6,788 nt of DNA from Nonlabens sp. GTDB lineage: Bacteria > Bacteroidota > Bacteroidia > Flavobacteriales > Flavobacteriaceae. The first letter of the stretch is position 1. Every line of letters begins with the position of its first letter. Location: positions 1 through 6,788 of the forward strand of contig JANQTO010000093.1 in assembly GCA_030731685.1 (NCBI GenBank), written 5' to 3'. The translations under genes were made by a program, and so were the position numbers. Below the pieces are notes generated by a model, which saw nothing but the letters and a program-made list of their open reading frames with translations, did no database searches and was not told the origin of the DNA. Below, piece after piece: positions 1 to 5,412 of the stretch.

Positions 1-805
1 CTTCTACAAGACGTTCTTCACGTATGACGAACTGGTCACCTTCAGCAAACTTGAGCCTTTCATACAAGCAGCGGTCATAATCTTTGTAGATTTTATCACC
101 TACAGGTTTTAAAAGTTCCAGTCCGTTTGCTTCTGGGGTTTTAATTTTTTGAGATATCGGGTAAGCGTTAAAACCTTTTGCATCAAACGGCTGCATGATG
201 CGTGTAAGTTCAGTCACACTTAAGTCTTTATCTAACCAGCGCTCCTCATCTGTTTTACTTAATACAACCGGTGCGCGATGATGCCCTATACGTTCCATAA
301 GTCGGTTTGCTGCGGTAGTTACAATAGCAACTGTATGATGCAGTTCACCTGTTAATGGATTTTTCCATGTATCATAAATCCCTGCAAGTGCAAACGGGCC
401 GCGCTCGCGATTAGGATATACTAGGTAAGGCTTGTTCAGCTTCTCCGCTTTTGGGCCTTCTATAAAACCATCTACAAGAACTAGGCATCGTTGTGATTTA
501 ATCGCATGGCGGAACATCGGTTTATTAAAAATACCCATAGCGCCGTCATAAGCAGTGTCGTTTTCTGTATTGTTACTTCCTTCACTGCGAGCGTTAAGCA
601 TATACGTTTGCTTATTTGCCCAGTGCGGCGTATATCCCATGGTATATAATTGGATACGGTTAGGTTGTTCCATAGTTATTACTGGAATTTTATTTCCTGC
701 AGATGCGTTTACATTTTCAGCTAAGTAAGTTCCTTGTGCAAAGCGCGCATTAAAGCGTTCTTCTAGGACTTGCTGCGGTGTAATTATAGTTGCTCTTCCA
801 CACAT
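1..805 (-). CDS. SRAP-domain protein (YedK/HMCES-like abasic-site shield), 3' end beyond left edge
   Basis: The frame reads 268 codons from the ATG at 805 to the left edge without a stop. The family usually has about 220-270 residues, so only the last few are missing. SRAP proteins bind abasic sites in single-stranded DNA and, after removal of Met1, link Cys2 covalently to the sugar, protecting the site. All expected active-site residues are visible: MCGR start with Cys2, Asn71 in LNARSEG, Glu116 in GFIEG, His176 in GHHRAP. The usual GFYEW motif is GFIEG here, which looks like a subfamily variant with the catalytic Glu kept. There is no Shine-Dalgarno site; the leader is A-rich. The gene is divergent from an XRE-S24 repressor and its promoter is embedded in the palindromes at 821-916, so damage-inducible control is inferred. 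The start is certain because Cys must be residue 2. The family call is firm; the physiological role is from family knowledge. Confidence 0.93.
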   Translation of the reverse strand, partial: MCGRATIITPQQVLEERFNARFAQGTYLAENVNASAGNKIPVITMEQPNRIQLYTMGYTPHWANKQTYMLNARSEGSNNTENDTAYDGAMGIFNKPMFRHAIKSQRCLVLVDGFIEGPKAEKLNKPYLVYPNRERGPFALAGIYDTWKNPLTGELHHTVAIVTTAANRLMERIGHHRAPVVLSKTDEERWLDKDLSVTELTRIMQPFDAKGFNAYPISQKIKTPEANGLELLKPVGDKIYKDYDRCLYERLKFAEGDQFVIREERLVE

Positions 806-820
806 AATACTTGTTTTTAT

Positions 821-916
821 GGAACTATTCCAAGAACTGTTCCGTTTTACGGTTCAAATATATGGAATAATTCCTAACATATGGAAATATTCCTATGTTA
901 AAGTTGGAATAATTCC
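821..916. promoter_or_regulatory. Five-copy operator array, GGAAnnnTTCC palindromes
   Basis: Five 11-bp palindromes lie between the SRAP and repressor genes: R1 821-831 GGAACTATTCC, R2 833-843 AGAACTGTTCC, R3 864-874 GGAATAATTCC, R4 883-893 GGAAATATTCC, R5 906-916 GGAATAATTCC. R3 and R5 are identical. Four copies are preceded by AT or TT and three are followed by TA, suggesting a longer site near ATGGAAnnATTCCTA. R4 is embedded in a wider dyad, with TAACATA at 875-881 mirrored by TATGTTA at 894-900. R3 abuts the SRAP -7 box, R4 covers its -33 region, R5 overlaps the -33 TTG of the repressor promoter, and R1/R2 lie in the SRAP leader. This is how operators of a LexA/CI-like autorepressor are laid out. 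The sequence repeats are seen directly; the binding protein is inferred. Confidence 0.8.
855..862 (-). promoter_or_regulatory. Promoter -7 box of the SRAP gene
   Basis: On the minus strand this reads TATATTTG, an exact match to the Bacteroidota -7 consensus TAnnTTTG. Transcription would start near 851, giving a leader of about 46 nt that carries palindromes R1 and R2. No good TTG is found at the -33 position; TTTCC lies there instead, inside palindrome R4. That weak -33 and the palindromes abutting the box suit a repressed promoter. Confidence 0.55.
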
Positions 917-934
917 TATTATGTGTATATTTGT
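904..934 (+). promoter_or_regulatory. Promoter of the XRE-S24 repressor gene
   Basis: TTG at 904-906, a 20-bp spacer and TATATTTG at 927-934 match the flavobacterial TTG-N17-23-TAnnTTTG promoter exactly. Initiation about 4 nt past the box falls at about 938, which is the A of the ATG, so the message is probably leaderless. Palindrome R5 overlaps the -33 TTG, so bound repressor would block its own promoter. Confidence 0.6.
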
Positions 935-937
935 CTT

Positions 938-1711
938 ATGGGACAAGAGATAGCAACCGAAGCGCAACGCTTTAAACTGATACGAGAGGAGTTAGGTAAA
1001 ACACAAGCCGAGTTTGCCGAACTGCTAGATGCAGGCACAACAACGGCCGACATAGAACGCGGTAAAAAGAAAATCACGGGTAAAATCGTGAGTGACTTGC
1101 TGCGCTTATTTCAAATCAATCCTTTATGGTTATATGGTAAAAGTTTTAATAAGCACCTCGAGGTTTCAGGAAGTACAGGGCCTAAAGTAATTACTATAGG
1201 AACTAACGACCGTGAGAACATGATAATGGTTCCCATAAAAGCAAGCGCAGGTTACGCGGGGAACGTTCAAGATACAGACTGGTATAATGAATTACCTGCC
1301 TTCAACATCCCGTTACCCGAATATAAAGAAGGAAGTTTTAGAGCTTTTCAAGTGCGCGGTGACAGCATGTTACCGGTGTTGTTACCCAATGAATGGGTCA
1401 TGGGCAAGGCCGTAGAAAGTGTACGACAGGCAAACGATAGCCGTATTCATGTAATTGTTACAAGCGATACCGTTGTGGTAAAAAAATTGCGCAAGTCAGA
1501 GTCGCCAGACCAGGTGAATCTTATCTCCTTGAATAGAGAGTACCCATTAATTGAGCAACCCGTGAGCGAGATTAGGGAATTGTGGGAAGTAAATTCTAAA
1601 ATAAGTTTTGACCTCGATGCACGTGAAGGCGATGAGGCACTCGTGTCACTCAAGCAGGGATTAGATAGTTTGCGTACCGAAATTGCACAAATGAAAAAAG
1701 GAACTGCTTAA
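938..1711 (+). CDS. XRE-family HTH / S24 peptidase (LexA/CI-like) transcriptional repressor
   Basis: A 257-residue protein from the ATG at 938. Residues about 11-66 form a CI/Cro-type helix-turn-helix (RFKLIREELGKTQAEFAELL then TTTADIERGKKK). Residues about 95-225 are a LexA/UmuD-type S24 domain: a likely self-cleavage site Ala104-Gly105 in KASAGY, catalytic Ser143 in VRGDSMLP and Lys182 in VVVKKLRK. In this family, activated RecA on single-stranded DNA provokes self-cleavage, which splits the DNA-binding part from the dimerising part and relieves repression. The last 25 residues form a short charged helix, perhaps a coiled coil. A GTG at 923 in the same frame would add five residues, but it lies upstream of the predicted transcription start, so ATG 938 is preferred. 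The flanking palindromes are its probable operators, with the SRAP gene as target. Whether RecA is the trigger cannot be read from the sequence. Confidence 0.9.
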   Translation: MGQEIATEAQRFKLIREELGKTQAEFAELLDAGTTTADIERGKKKITGKIVSDLLRLFQINPLWLYGKSFNKHLEVSGSTGPKVITIGTNDRENMIMVPIKASAGYAGNVQDTDWYNELPAFNIPLPEYKEGSFRAFQVRGDSMLPVLLPNEWVMGKAVESVRQANDSRIHVIVTSDTVVVKKLRKSESPDQVNLISLNREYPLIEQPVSEIRELWEVNSKISFDLDAREGDEALVSLKQGLDSLRTEIAQMKKGTA

Positions 1712-1722
1712 ACAGTTCCTTT
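1694..1722. terminator. Hairpin terminator overlapping the repressor stop codon
   Basis: AAAGGAACTG (1697-1706) pairs perfectly with CAGTTCCTTT (1713-1722) around a 6-nt loop that contains the TAA stop of the repressor gene. On the minus strand the stem is followed by six T residues (1699-1694), so it is a good intrinsic terminator for the leftward lipoprotein genes. On the plus strand the T run is only the three bases inside the stem. The arms also resemble the GGAACT / AGTTCC halves of the upstream operators. Confidence 0.65.
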
Positions 1723-1747
1723 AGTTAAAAATAGTATTTGGTAGGGA

Positions 1748-1996
1748 CTACATGTCGTCCTCACCGCCCATTCCTGTATTTTCCTTAACTTCATTAACGC
1801 CTTCTTGAACGGTGTTTTCTACTGGGTCAGTCGCGTCGTCGTCGGTCATGTTGTCAACATCATCGCTTATGTCGTCTGCAGTGTCCTCTAAATCGTCGGC
1901 AACGTTTTCCATTTTGTCCTCTGTAGTTTCTCTACAAGAAACAGTAGCCAGTGACACGCCGAACATCATAAGTAATAAAATAGTTAATCTTTTCAT
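1748..1996 (-). CDS. Small acidic lipoprotein, function unknown
   Basis: An 82-residue protein. Residues 1-20 are a signal peptide (MKRL, then a hydrophobic stretch) ending in a lipobox-like TVSC, so Cys21 should be lipidated and the protein anchored in a membrane facing the periplasm or the cell surface. The mature part of about 61 residues is very acidic, rich in Asp and Glu, with a helical run of ADD/DDI/DDV-type repeats at about 32-54 and GGEDDM at the C-terminus. No enzymatic motif is visible and I recognise no family. It lies 25 nt downstream of a second lipoprotein of the same size whose Cys21 is also followed by Arg-Glu, so the two are probably co-transcribed and may be diverged duplicates. 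Its transcript can end at the hairpin at 1694-1722. Acidic residues soon after the lipidated Cys recall Bacteroidota surface-export signals, but the match is loose. Confidence 0.75.
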   Translation of the reverse strand: MKRLTILLLMMFGVSLATVSCRETTEDKMENVADDLEDTADDISDDVDNMTDDDATDPVENTVQEGVNEVKENTGMGGEDDM

Positions 1997-2021
1997 TTAT
2001 TTGATTTTTAGGTTAATAAAA

Positions 2022-2273
2022 TTAATTGTCATCGCCTATTTCGTCGATGATTTTATCAGCTTCCTTGTTGATTTCTCCATCAACTTTGTTAGCCGTGCGC
2101 TCTAGAATCCCTGGCTTTTCTTTAGTTTCCGCTGCTGGTTTTTCCACTTCAACCTCTCTTATGATTGTTGTTTCCTTGGTTTCAACCTCAACTGCCGGCT
2201 CAGCTTCTCTGCATGCAGCTAGACTTAATGCAAACACAGCTATAAGTGGCAGTTTGTTTAAGATATTTTTCAT
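2022..2273 (-). CDS. Small charged lipoprotein, function unknown
   Basis: An 83-residue protein. The signal peptide (MKNILNK, then a hydrophobic core) ends in a classic LAAC lipobox with Cys21. The mature part starts CREAE, runs through a Glu/Lys/Thr/Val-rich stretch (about 26-55) likely to be extended, and ends in a predicted helix with spaced hydrophobic residues (about 56-79) and a GDDN tail. It is the first gene of a probable two-gene unit with the lipoprotein at 1748-1996. Both have A-rich leaders containing AAATCAA close to the ATG and no Shine-Dalgarno site. A weak promoter candidate is TACATTTA on the minus strand at 2296-2303, a one-base departure from TAnnTTTG. No function is recognised. 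The lipoprotein call itself is strong. Confidence 0.8.
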   Translation of the reverse strand: MKNILNKLPLIAVFALSLAACREAEPAVEVETKETTIIREVEVEKPAAETKEKPGILERTANKVDGEINKEADKIIDEIGDDN

Positions 2274-2357
2274 TTTATTGATTTTATAGTGAACGTAAAT
2301 GTATCGTTATTGGAGAATGTAAAATGTTATTATAATCACAAAATAATTGTTATTTTT

Positions 2358-2375
2358 TCGCTTTCGCGAAAGCGA
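2358..2375. repeat. Palindrome copy 1, TCGCTTTCGCGAAAGCGA (18 bp)
   Basis: A perfect 18-bp palindrome between the lipoprotein genes and the DUF2461 gene, 26 bp upstream of the latter's ATG. Its core GCTTTCGCGAAAGC recurs at 5257-5268 (within the 16-bp copy 5255-5270) and 6613-6626. It could form a cruciform or hairpin or be a protein-binding or methylation site. Confidence 0.85.
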
Positions 2376-2401
2376 GACACTTACAAAACGACGTATTAAT
2401 C

Positions 2402-3064
2402 ATGAACTTTAGAAAACTTTACGACTTCCTGCGAGACTTGCAAAAGAACAATTCCAAAGAATGGATGGATGCAAATCGCAGTTATTATCAGGAGGTGCGA
2501 GACGATTATATTGCGTGGCTCAATGAGCTAGATCGCAAGTTGCAACAGGAGGACGCTGGCTATACACCAACCGATGGGCGCAAGGCTATTAATCGTATCA
2601 ATAACAACCTCATGTTTCATCCAGAGAAACCTATTTATAAGGACCATTTTGGCGCTGGGCTGGATTTAGGCGGTTCGGGCAAGCAAGGAGACTTTTATAT
2701 ACATCTAGGAATCAATGAGTCTTTTATGGCCGGTGGCTTCTATAAGCCGAAAAAAGAGTTACTGGATTCCATAAGACAGGCGATAGATTATAATGGTGCC
2801 GAGCTCAAATCTCTTATGAACAAAAAGAGTTTCAAAGAAATGTTTACAGGATTTATGGATGATGGTGATTCTTTGAAAACGTCACCCAAAGGATATTCAC
2901 AGGAACATGAACACATAGATTTATTGCGTATGAAAAGCTTTGCAGTTCAAGTAGATTTAACGCAAAAAACGGTCATTGAAACAGATTTCATGCAGTTATG
3001 TATCGACGTATATATGGAAATGAAACCGTTCCGCGATTATCTGAATCAGGCGGTTACTGTGTAG
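2402..3064 (+). CDS. DUF2461 family protein (TIGR02453-type)
   Basis: A 220-residue soluble protein with no signal peptide or membrane segment. Family landmarks are present in order: the N-terminal NN-x-x-EW motif (16-21, NNSKEW), the central RINNN followed by HPEKPIYK (65-80), corresponding to the usual Arg-rich R-D-x-R-F-x-x-x-K-x-P-Y-K segment, GGFYKP (111-116), and PKGY (162-165) followed by a His/Leu/Arg motif (EHIDLLRMKSF). Length is typical. The biochemical function of the family is not established as far as I know. The ATG at 2402 starts right at the conserved N-terminal helix. No Shine-Dalgarno site or clear promoter is seen upstream; the 18-bp palindrome lies there instead. The gene ends 11 bp from the convergent stop of the next gene, with no terminator between them. 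Confidence 0.88.
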   Translation: MNFRKLYDFLRDLQKNNSKEWMDANRSYYQEVRDDYIAWLNELDRKLQQEDAGYTPTDGRKAINRINNNLMFHPEKPIYKDHFGAGLDLGGSGKQGDFYIHLGINESFMAGGFYKPKKELLDSIRQAIDYNGAELKSLMNKKSFKEMFTGFMDDGDSLKTSPKGYSQEHEHIDLLRMKSFAVQVDLTQKTVIETDFMQLCIDVYMEMKPFRDYLNQAVTV

Positions 3065-3075
3065 CTAGAAACGTA

Positions 3076-4053
3076 TTAATCTCTATAGAAAACTTTAAAC
3101 GTTGCGCCCATTCCATAATTATCGTGGCCGCTGCGCACGAGGGCAGAGTTAGGGTTGTAACTCAAATCAAAAACCTGCCATGCGCGGTCGTTTAAGAAAA
3201 TGCGACGCACGTATGTATCGCGCTCTGTTAGTGTTTCTGTAAAAGGCAATAATGGTCTGTAGGTCGTGGATATTTTGGTATAACCCGAGCGTGTTTTTAT
3301 TTCGCGATATTTTTTTGCGTCTATGAGCGTACCCTTTTCATTGGTATAGCCTAAAACCTGTATCGATGCAAAAAGACCTGATTTGGGAATTGTGATATTG
3401 AGGTGCTCGATGTTAACTTCATAGATTTCATCTGTTTCTTCTGTTATAATAAAGGTATGGTTTGGGTAAACCGACTTTCGTACCGGTGAGCCGTCTGCAG
3501 CAACATCATAAAAAAGTACCCTGAATAAGGTTGAAAAAGCACGTAACTTCCCTTTTTTGCTTACTTGGCTTTTCTCGACCACTACCGGAATTTGCAATGT
3601 AGTAATTTGTGTAGGTTGCTCGTCCACGCGGTTAAAGCGCACTGCAATTTCAGACTCTACGGTAGGTAACCAACAGTCAAAATATACGTCGTGGTGAACA
3701 GGTTTGAGTTCGCGATTCTTGAATTTCCCTTCCAACTTTGCATTGAGGATTACTGTTTCTAGCTGGTCTGTTGTTTGGGTTAGATTTATAACCTTAGGTA
3801 CCGCCGTGGCTGGTATCGCAAGTTCTTTATATCCTAGTGATGATATGAATAGTGTGTCCACGTCTGCATACATTTTTTGCGTGAATTTAAAAATACCGTC
3901 ACCGTCAGCAAAGGTGCCGTTGCCATTACCGAAGCTTATCGTTGCAAAGGATACAGGTTCTTTAGAGTCGGCATCTTGAATTTTAATATCCTGCGCAATC
4001 ACAGTTAAAAATCCAAACAGGAATAGTATGTTAAATAGAAACCAGTTTTTCAT
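3076..4053 (-). CDS. Secreted protein with carboxypeptidase-like regulatory domain, function unknown
   Basis: A 325-residue protein from the ATG at 4053; an in-frame TTG one codon upstream is less likely. Residues 1-20 are a signal peptide, probably cut before Gln21 (VIA-QD), so it acts in the periplasm or at the outer membrane. Residues about 22-103 are a CarboxypepD_reg-like beta-sandwich (DADSKEPVSFATISFGNG, then DTLFISSLGY), the domain common in Bacteroidota at the N-terminus of TonB-dependent receptors. No TonB plug or receptor barrel follows in the remaining 220 residues, which look beta-rich and unfamiliar; the C-terminus is NYGMGATFKVFYRD. The start lies inside the last 23 nt of waaA, so the two are likely co-transcribed and translationally coupled. 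This suggests, but does not show, an envelope role. No protease motif is seen. Confidence 0.82.
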   Translation of the reverse strand: MKNWFLFNILFLFGFLTVIAQDIKIQDADSKEPVSFATISFGNGNGTFADGDGIFKFTQKMYADVDTLFISSLGYKELAIPATAVPKVINLTQTTDQLETVILNAKLEGKFKNRELKPVHHDVYFDCWLPTVESEIAVRFNRVDEQPTQITTLQIPVVVEKSQVSKKGKLRAFSTLFRVLFYDVAADGSPVRKSVYPNHTFIITEETDEIYEVNIEHLNITIPKSGLFASIQVLGYTNEKGTLIDAKKYREIKTRSGYTKISTTYRPLLPFTETLTERDTYVRRIFLNDRAWQVFDLSYNPNSALVRSGHDNYGMGATFKVFYRD

Positions 4054-4651
4054 CAATTGATTTTATGTAGTTAATGACCTCGCGGGTTGCGCCGGTATTA
4101 CTATTTATCCAGTGTTCACAAATCATTCCAGTTTTATCCCTTAGAAAATCGTTAGTAAATAACTCATCTAGAATTTCTGTTGCCTCGCTAGCACTTTTAA
4201 TGGAGAAAAGTCCGCCTAAGTCTTCTAGTTTTCCTGCTTCTGGAAATTTTTCATAGTTTTTTCCTATGACCACAGGAACGCCAAATGTTGCTGCTTCCAG
4301 AATATTATGCAAACCTTTTGTACCCATGGCACCGCCTACATAAGCAACACTTGCATAAGAATATGCTTTGGTAAGCAAACCTATAGTATCTACAATAAGA
4401 ACAGGAACGCTATTCATGTCATGGGTCGCGGAATCTTGTAAGGCAGACCATAGCAAGTTGTTCATTCCTAATTGATTTTGTAACGCTTGCACGCTTTCAG
4501 TATCTACTTCATGTGGAGCGATAACGATTTTATACTCTTGGCTTTCTGCAGTTTTTTGCAACCACGGTAGTAACACAGCAATATCTTCTTGCCAGCTGCT
4601 GCCTACAACAAGGCATTTTTTGGTACCGATGAATTCGTCAAATAAGGGCAC
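4031..4651 (-). CDS. waaA: WaaA C-terminal half (CMP-Kdo-binding domain)
   Basis: 206 residues if translation restarts at GTG 4651, 12 nt past the TAA; no better start is seen. Motifs of the nucleotide-sugar domain are complete: VVGSSWQED (15-23, for the usual AGST), IAPHEVD (44-50, for the RHPER region), DTIGLL (88-93), YVGGAMGTKGLHNILEAATF (104-123, for GGS...GGHNPLEPA) and GVPVVIGKNYEKFPE. No Shine-Dalgarno site precedes the GTG, so real expression of this half depends on reinitiation or readthrough. Its last 23 nt overlap the start of the downstream secreted-protein gene. Confidence 0.7.
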   Translation of the reverse strand: MPLFDEFIGTKKCLVVGSSWQEDIAVLLPWLQKTAESQEYKIVIAPHEVDTESVQALQNQLGMNNLLWSALQDSATHDMNSVPVLIVDTIGLLTKAYSYASVAYVGGAMGTKGLHNILEAATFGVPVVIGKNYEKFPEAGKLEDLGGLFSIKSASEATEILDELFTNDFLRDKTGMICEHWINSNTGATREVINYIKSIDEKLVSI

Positions 4652-4663
4652 TTTGTTATCGAG

Positions 4664-5296
4664 TTATATGAGCTGGCATGCGCGGTCAAACCTCGTATCG
4701 CCATTTACGGTTGCGTTTGCAAAGCCTAATTTTTTTAGGTGTGTTAAAGAATCTTCGTTTTGAAGGAAAAAATGATTTATAGCTTTCAAATAAGGTTTCA
4801 TCCAGCTTCCATACCAGCTATTAAACGCCATCTTTTCTCTAAAGACGCCACTTACCAAAATGGTGTGAACATTACGTCTGTGCAGCTCATTTAAGTAGTT
4901 AGGCCAGAATTCATACTTTACCATAATAGCTAGTGATGGGTTCACTATTTCTATAAATTTGTGAGCTTGTGCAGGTGTGTCCAGCGGCAAATAACACACA
5001 ACATGCGCCAGCTTTGTATTCTTTTTGTTCTCATAACCAGATGGTGAGAAAAACGTGAGCACAATTTGGAAGTCCTTATGGTTGAGCTGTTCCAGCACGG
5101 GAACAATTTGCTCAAACTCGCCCAGACTGGCGACGTGCACCCATATTTTGGGCAGCGTGTTCTTCACCTGGTCGCTCAAAATGCCCCATGAACGCTCACG
5201 ACCTTGTGCGCCTAACTTTATTTTGTGGTTAAACGCACCTATTATGGGTAAGCACGCTTTCGCGAAAGCGAACAATACATCATAGCCTTTTTTCAC
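4664..5296 (-). CDS. waaA: WaaA N-terminal half (acceptor-binding domain)
   Basis: 210 residues. The start is GTG 5296, since a stop lies two codons upstream; Tyr5 and the following hydrophobic helix (about 5-22) sit where WaaA proteins have their membrane-associated N-terminal helix, and NHKIKLGAQGRE follows. Motifs seen are HVASLGE with the catalytic-base Glu60, TFFSPSGYE (81-89, for the usual TPTG), YLPLDTP (102-108), KYEFWPN (127-133), GVFRE (150-154) and NGDTRFDR (198-205) at the interdomain linker. A 16-bp palindrome at 5255-5270 encodes AFAKA in the N-terminal helix. A four-codon upstream frame, ATG 5307 to TGA 5293, overlaps the GTG start and might couple initiation. This half holds the catalytic Glu but lacks the CMP-Kdo site, so it should be inactive alone. 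Confidence 0.85.
   Translation of the reverse strand: MKKGYDVLFAFAKACLPIIGAFNHKIKLGAQGRERSWGILSDQVKNTLPKIWVHVASLGEFEQIVPVLEQLNHKDFQIVLTFFSPSGYENKKNTKLAHVVCYLPLDTPAQAHKFIEIVNPSLAIMVKYEFWPNYLNELHRRNVHTILVSGVFREKMAFNSWYGSWMKPYLKAINHFFLQNEDSLTHLKKLGFANATVNGDTRFDRACQLI
5255..5270. repeat. Palindrome copy 2, CGCTTTCGCGAAAGCG, inside waaA
   Basis: A perfect 16-bp palindrome within the coding sequence of waaA, codons 9-14, read as FAFAKA. It shares the core of the copies at 2358-2375 and 6613-6626. It is tolerated in a region where WaaA is only hydrophobic and poorly conserved. Confidence 0.85.
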
Positions 5297-5313
5297 AGAT
5301 TACTCATTTTAAT

Positions 5314-5321
5314 CAAAAATA
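5314..5321 (-). promoter_or_regulatory. Candidate -7 box for waaA
   Basis: The minus strand reads TATTTTTG, an exact TAnnTTTG match, placing transcription start near 5310 and leaving a leader of about 14 nt before GTG 5296. No clear TTG is seen at the -33 position, so support is partial. Confidence 0.4.
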
Positions 5322-5336
5322 CCACAAATTTTGCGC

Positions 5337-5368
5337 TTGGGATAGCATGCGATTATTCCGTATTTTTA
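5337..5368 (+). promoter_or_regulatory. Candidate promoter of the aminotransferase gene
   Basis: TTG at 5337-5339, a 21-bp spacer and TATTTTTA at 5361-5368 fit the flavobacterial promoter with one mismatch in the last base of TAnnTTTG. The start would fall near 5372, giving a leader of about 40 nt. Confidence 0.35.
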
Positions 5369-5412
5369 CATGACAATGTGCGACTAAAGGCACAAATAAA
5401 ACTTAATTGCAA

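Larger units (their letters stand above)
4031..5296 (-). pseudogene. waaA: Kdo transferase waaA (kdtA), interrupted by one in-frame stop
   Basis: Read through, this frame encodes about 420 residues, the normal size for WaaA, the inner-membrane GT-B glycosyltransferase that adds Kdo from CMP-Kdo to lipid A precursor. A TAA at 4664-4666 splits it after residue 210. Both sides are in the same frame and otherwise intact: ...GDTRFDRACQLI, stop, LDNKVPLFDEF... Family memory suggests a Glu at this place (I-E-x-D-N), so a single GAA to TAA change would explain it. The break falls at the linker between the acceptor-binding and CMP-Kdo-binding Rossmann domains. Possible readings are a recent nonsense mutation, a sequencing error in a normally essential gene, or a functional split enzyme with reinitiation at GTG 4651. 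Absence of other decay argues against an old pseudogene. Confidence 0.8.

Noticed and set aside
821..916. Repeats before the repressor as a CRISPR array.
   Set aside because: The units are 11 bp, palindromic and unevenly spaced by 1-20 bp, with no spacer-sized intervals.
923..937. GTG at 923 as start of the repressor gene.
   Set aside because: It lies upstream of and within the predicted -7 box, so it would not be in the mRNA, and the extra residues MYICL do not match the family.
1812..2289. Plus-strand open frames rich in Ser, opposite the two lipoproteins.
   Set aside because: They mirror the Asp/Glu-rich minus-strand genes, which have clear signal peptides and lipoboxes.
2391..3081. The 11-mer ACGTATTAATC occurs at 2391-2401 and 3071-3081, neatly flanking the DUF2461 gene.
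   Set aside because: Several repeated 11-mers are expected by chance in a window of this length, there are no terminal inverted repeats or transposase, and the right copy overlaps the end of a coding gene. It is not taken as a target-site duplication.
2998..3195. Short plus-strand frame bridging the end of DUF2461 and the next gene.
   Set aside because: It overlaps two well-supported genes and shows no recognisable protein features.
4640..4670. A frameshift as the cause of the waaA split.
   Set aside because: Both halves are in the same frame; only the single TAA codon separates them.
5407..5412. TTG at 5407 as start of the aminotransferase.
   Set aside because: ATG 5413 gives the family-typical start MRKIQMVDL and is a stronger codon.
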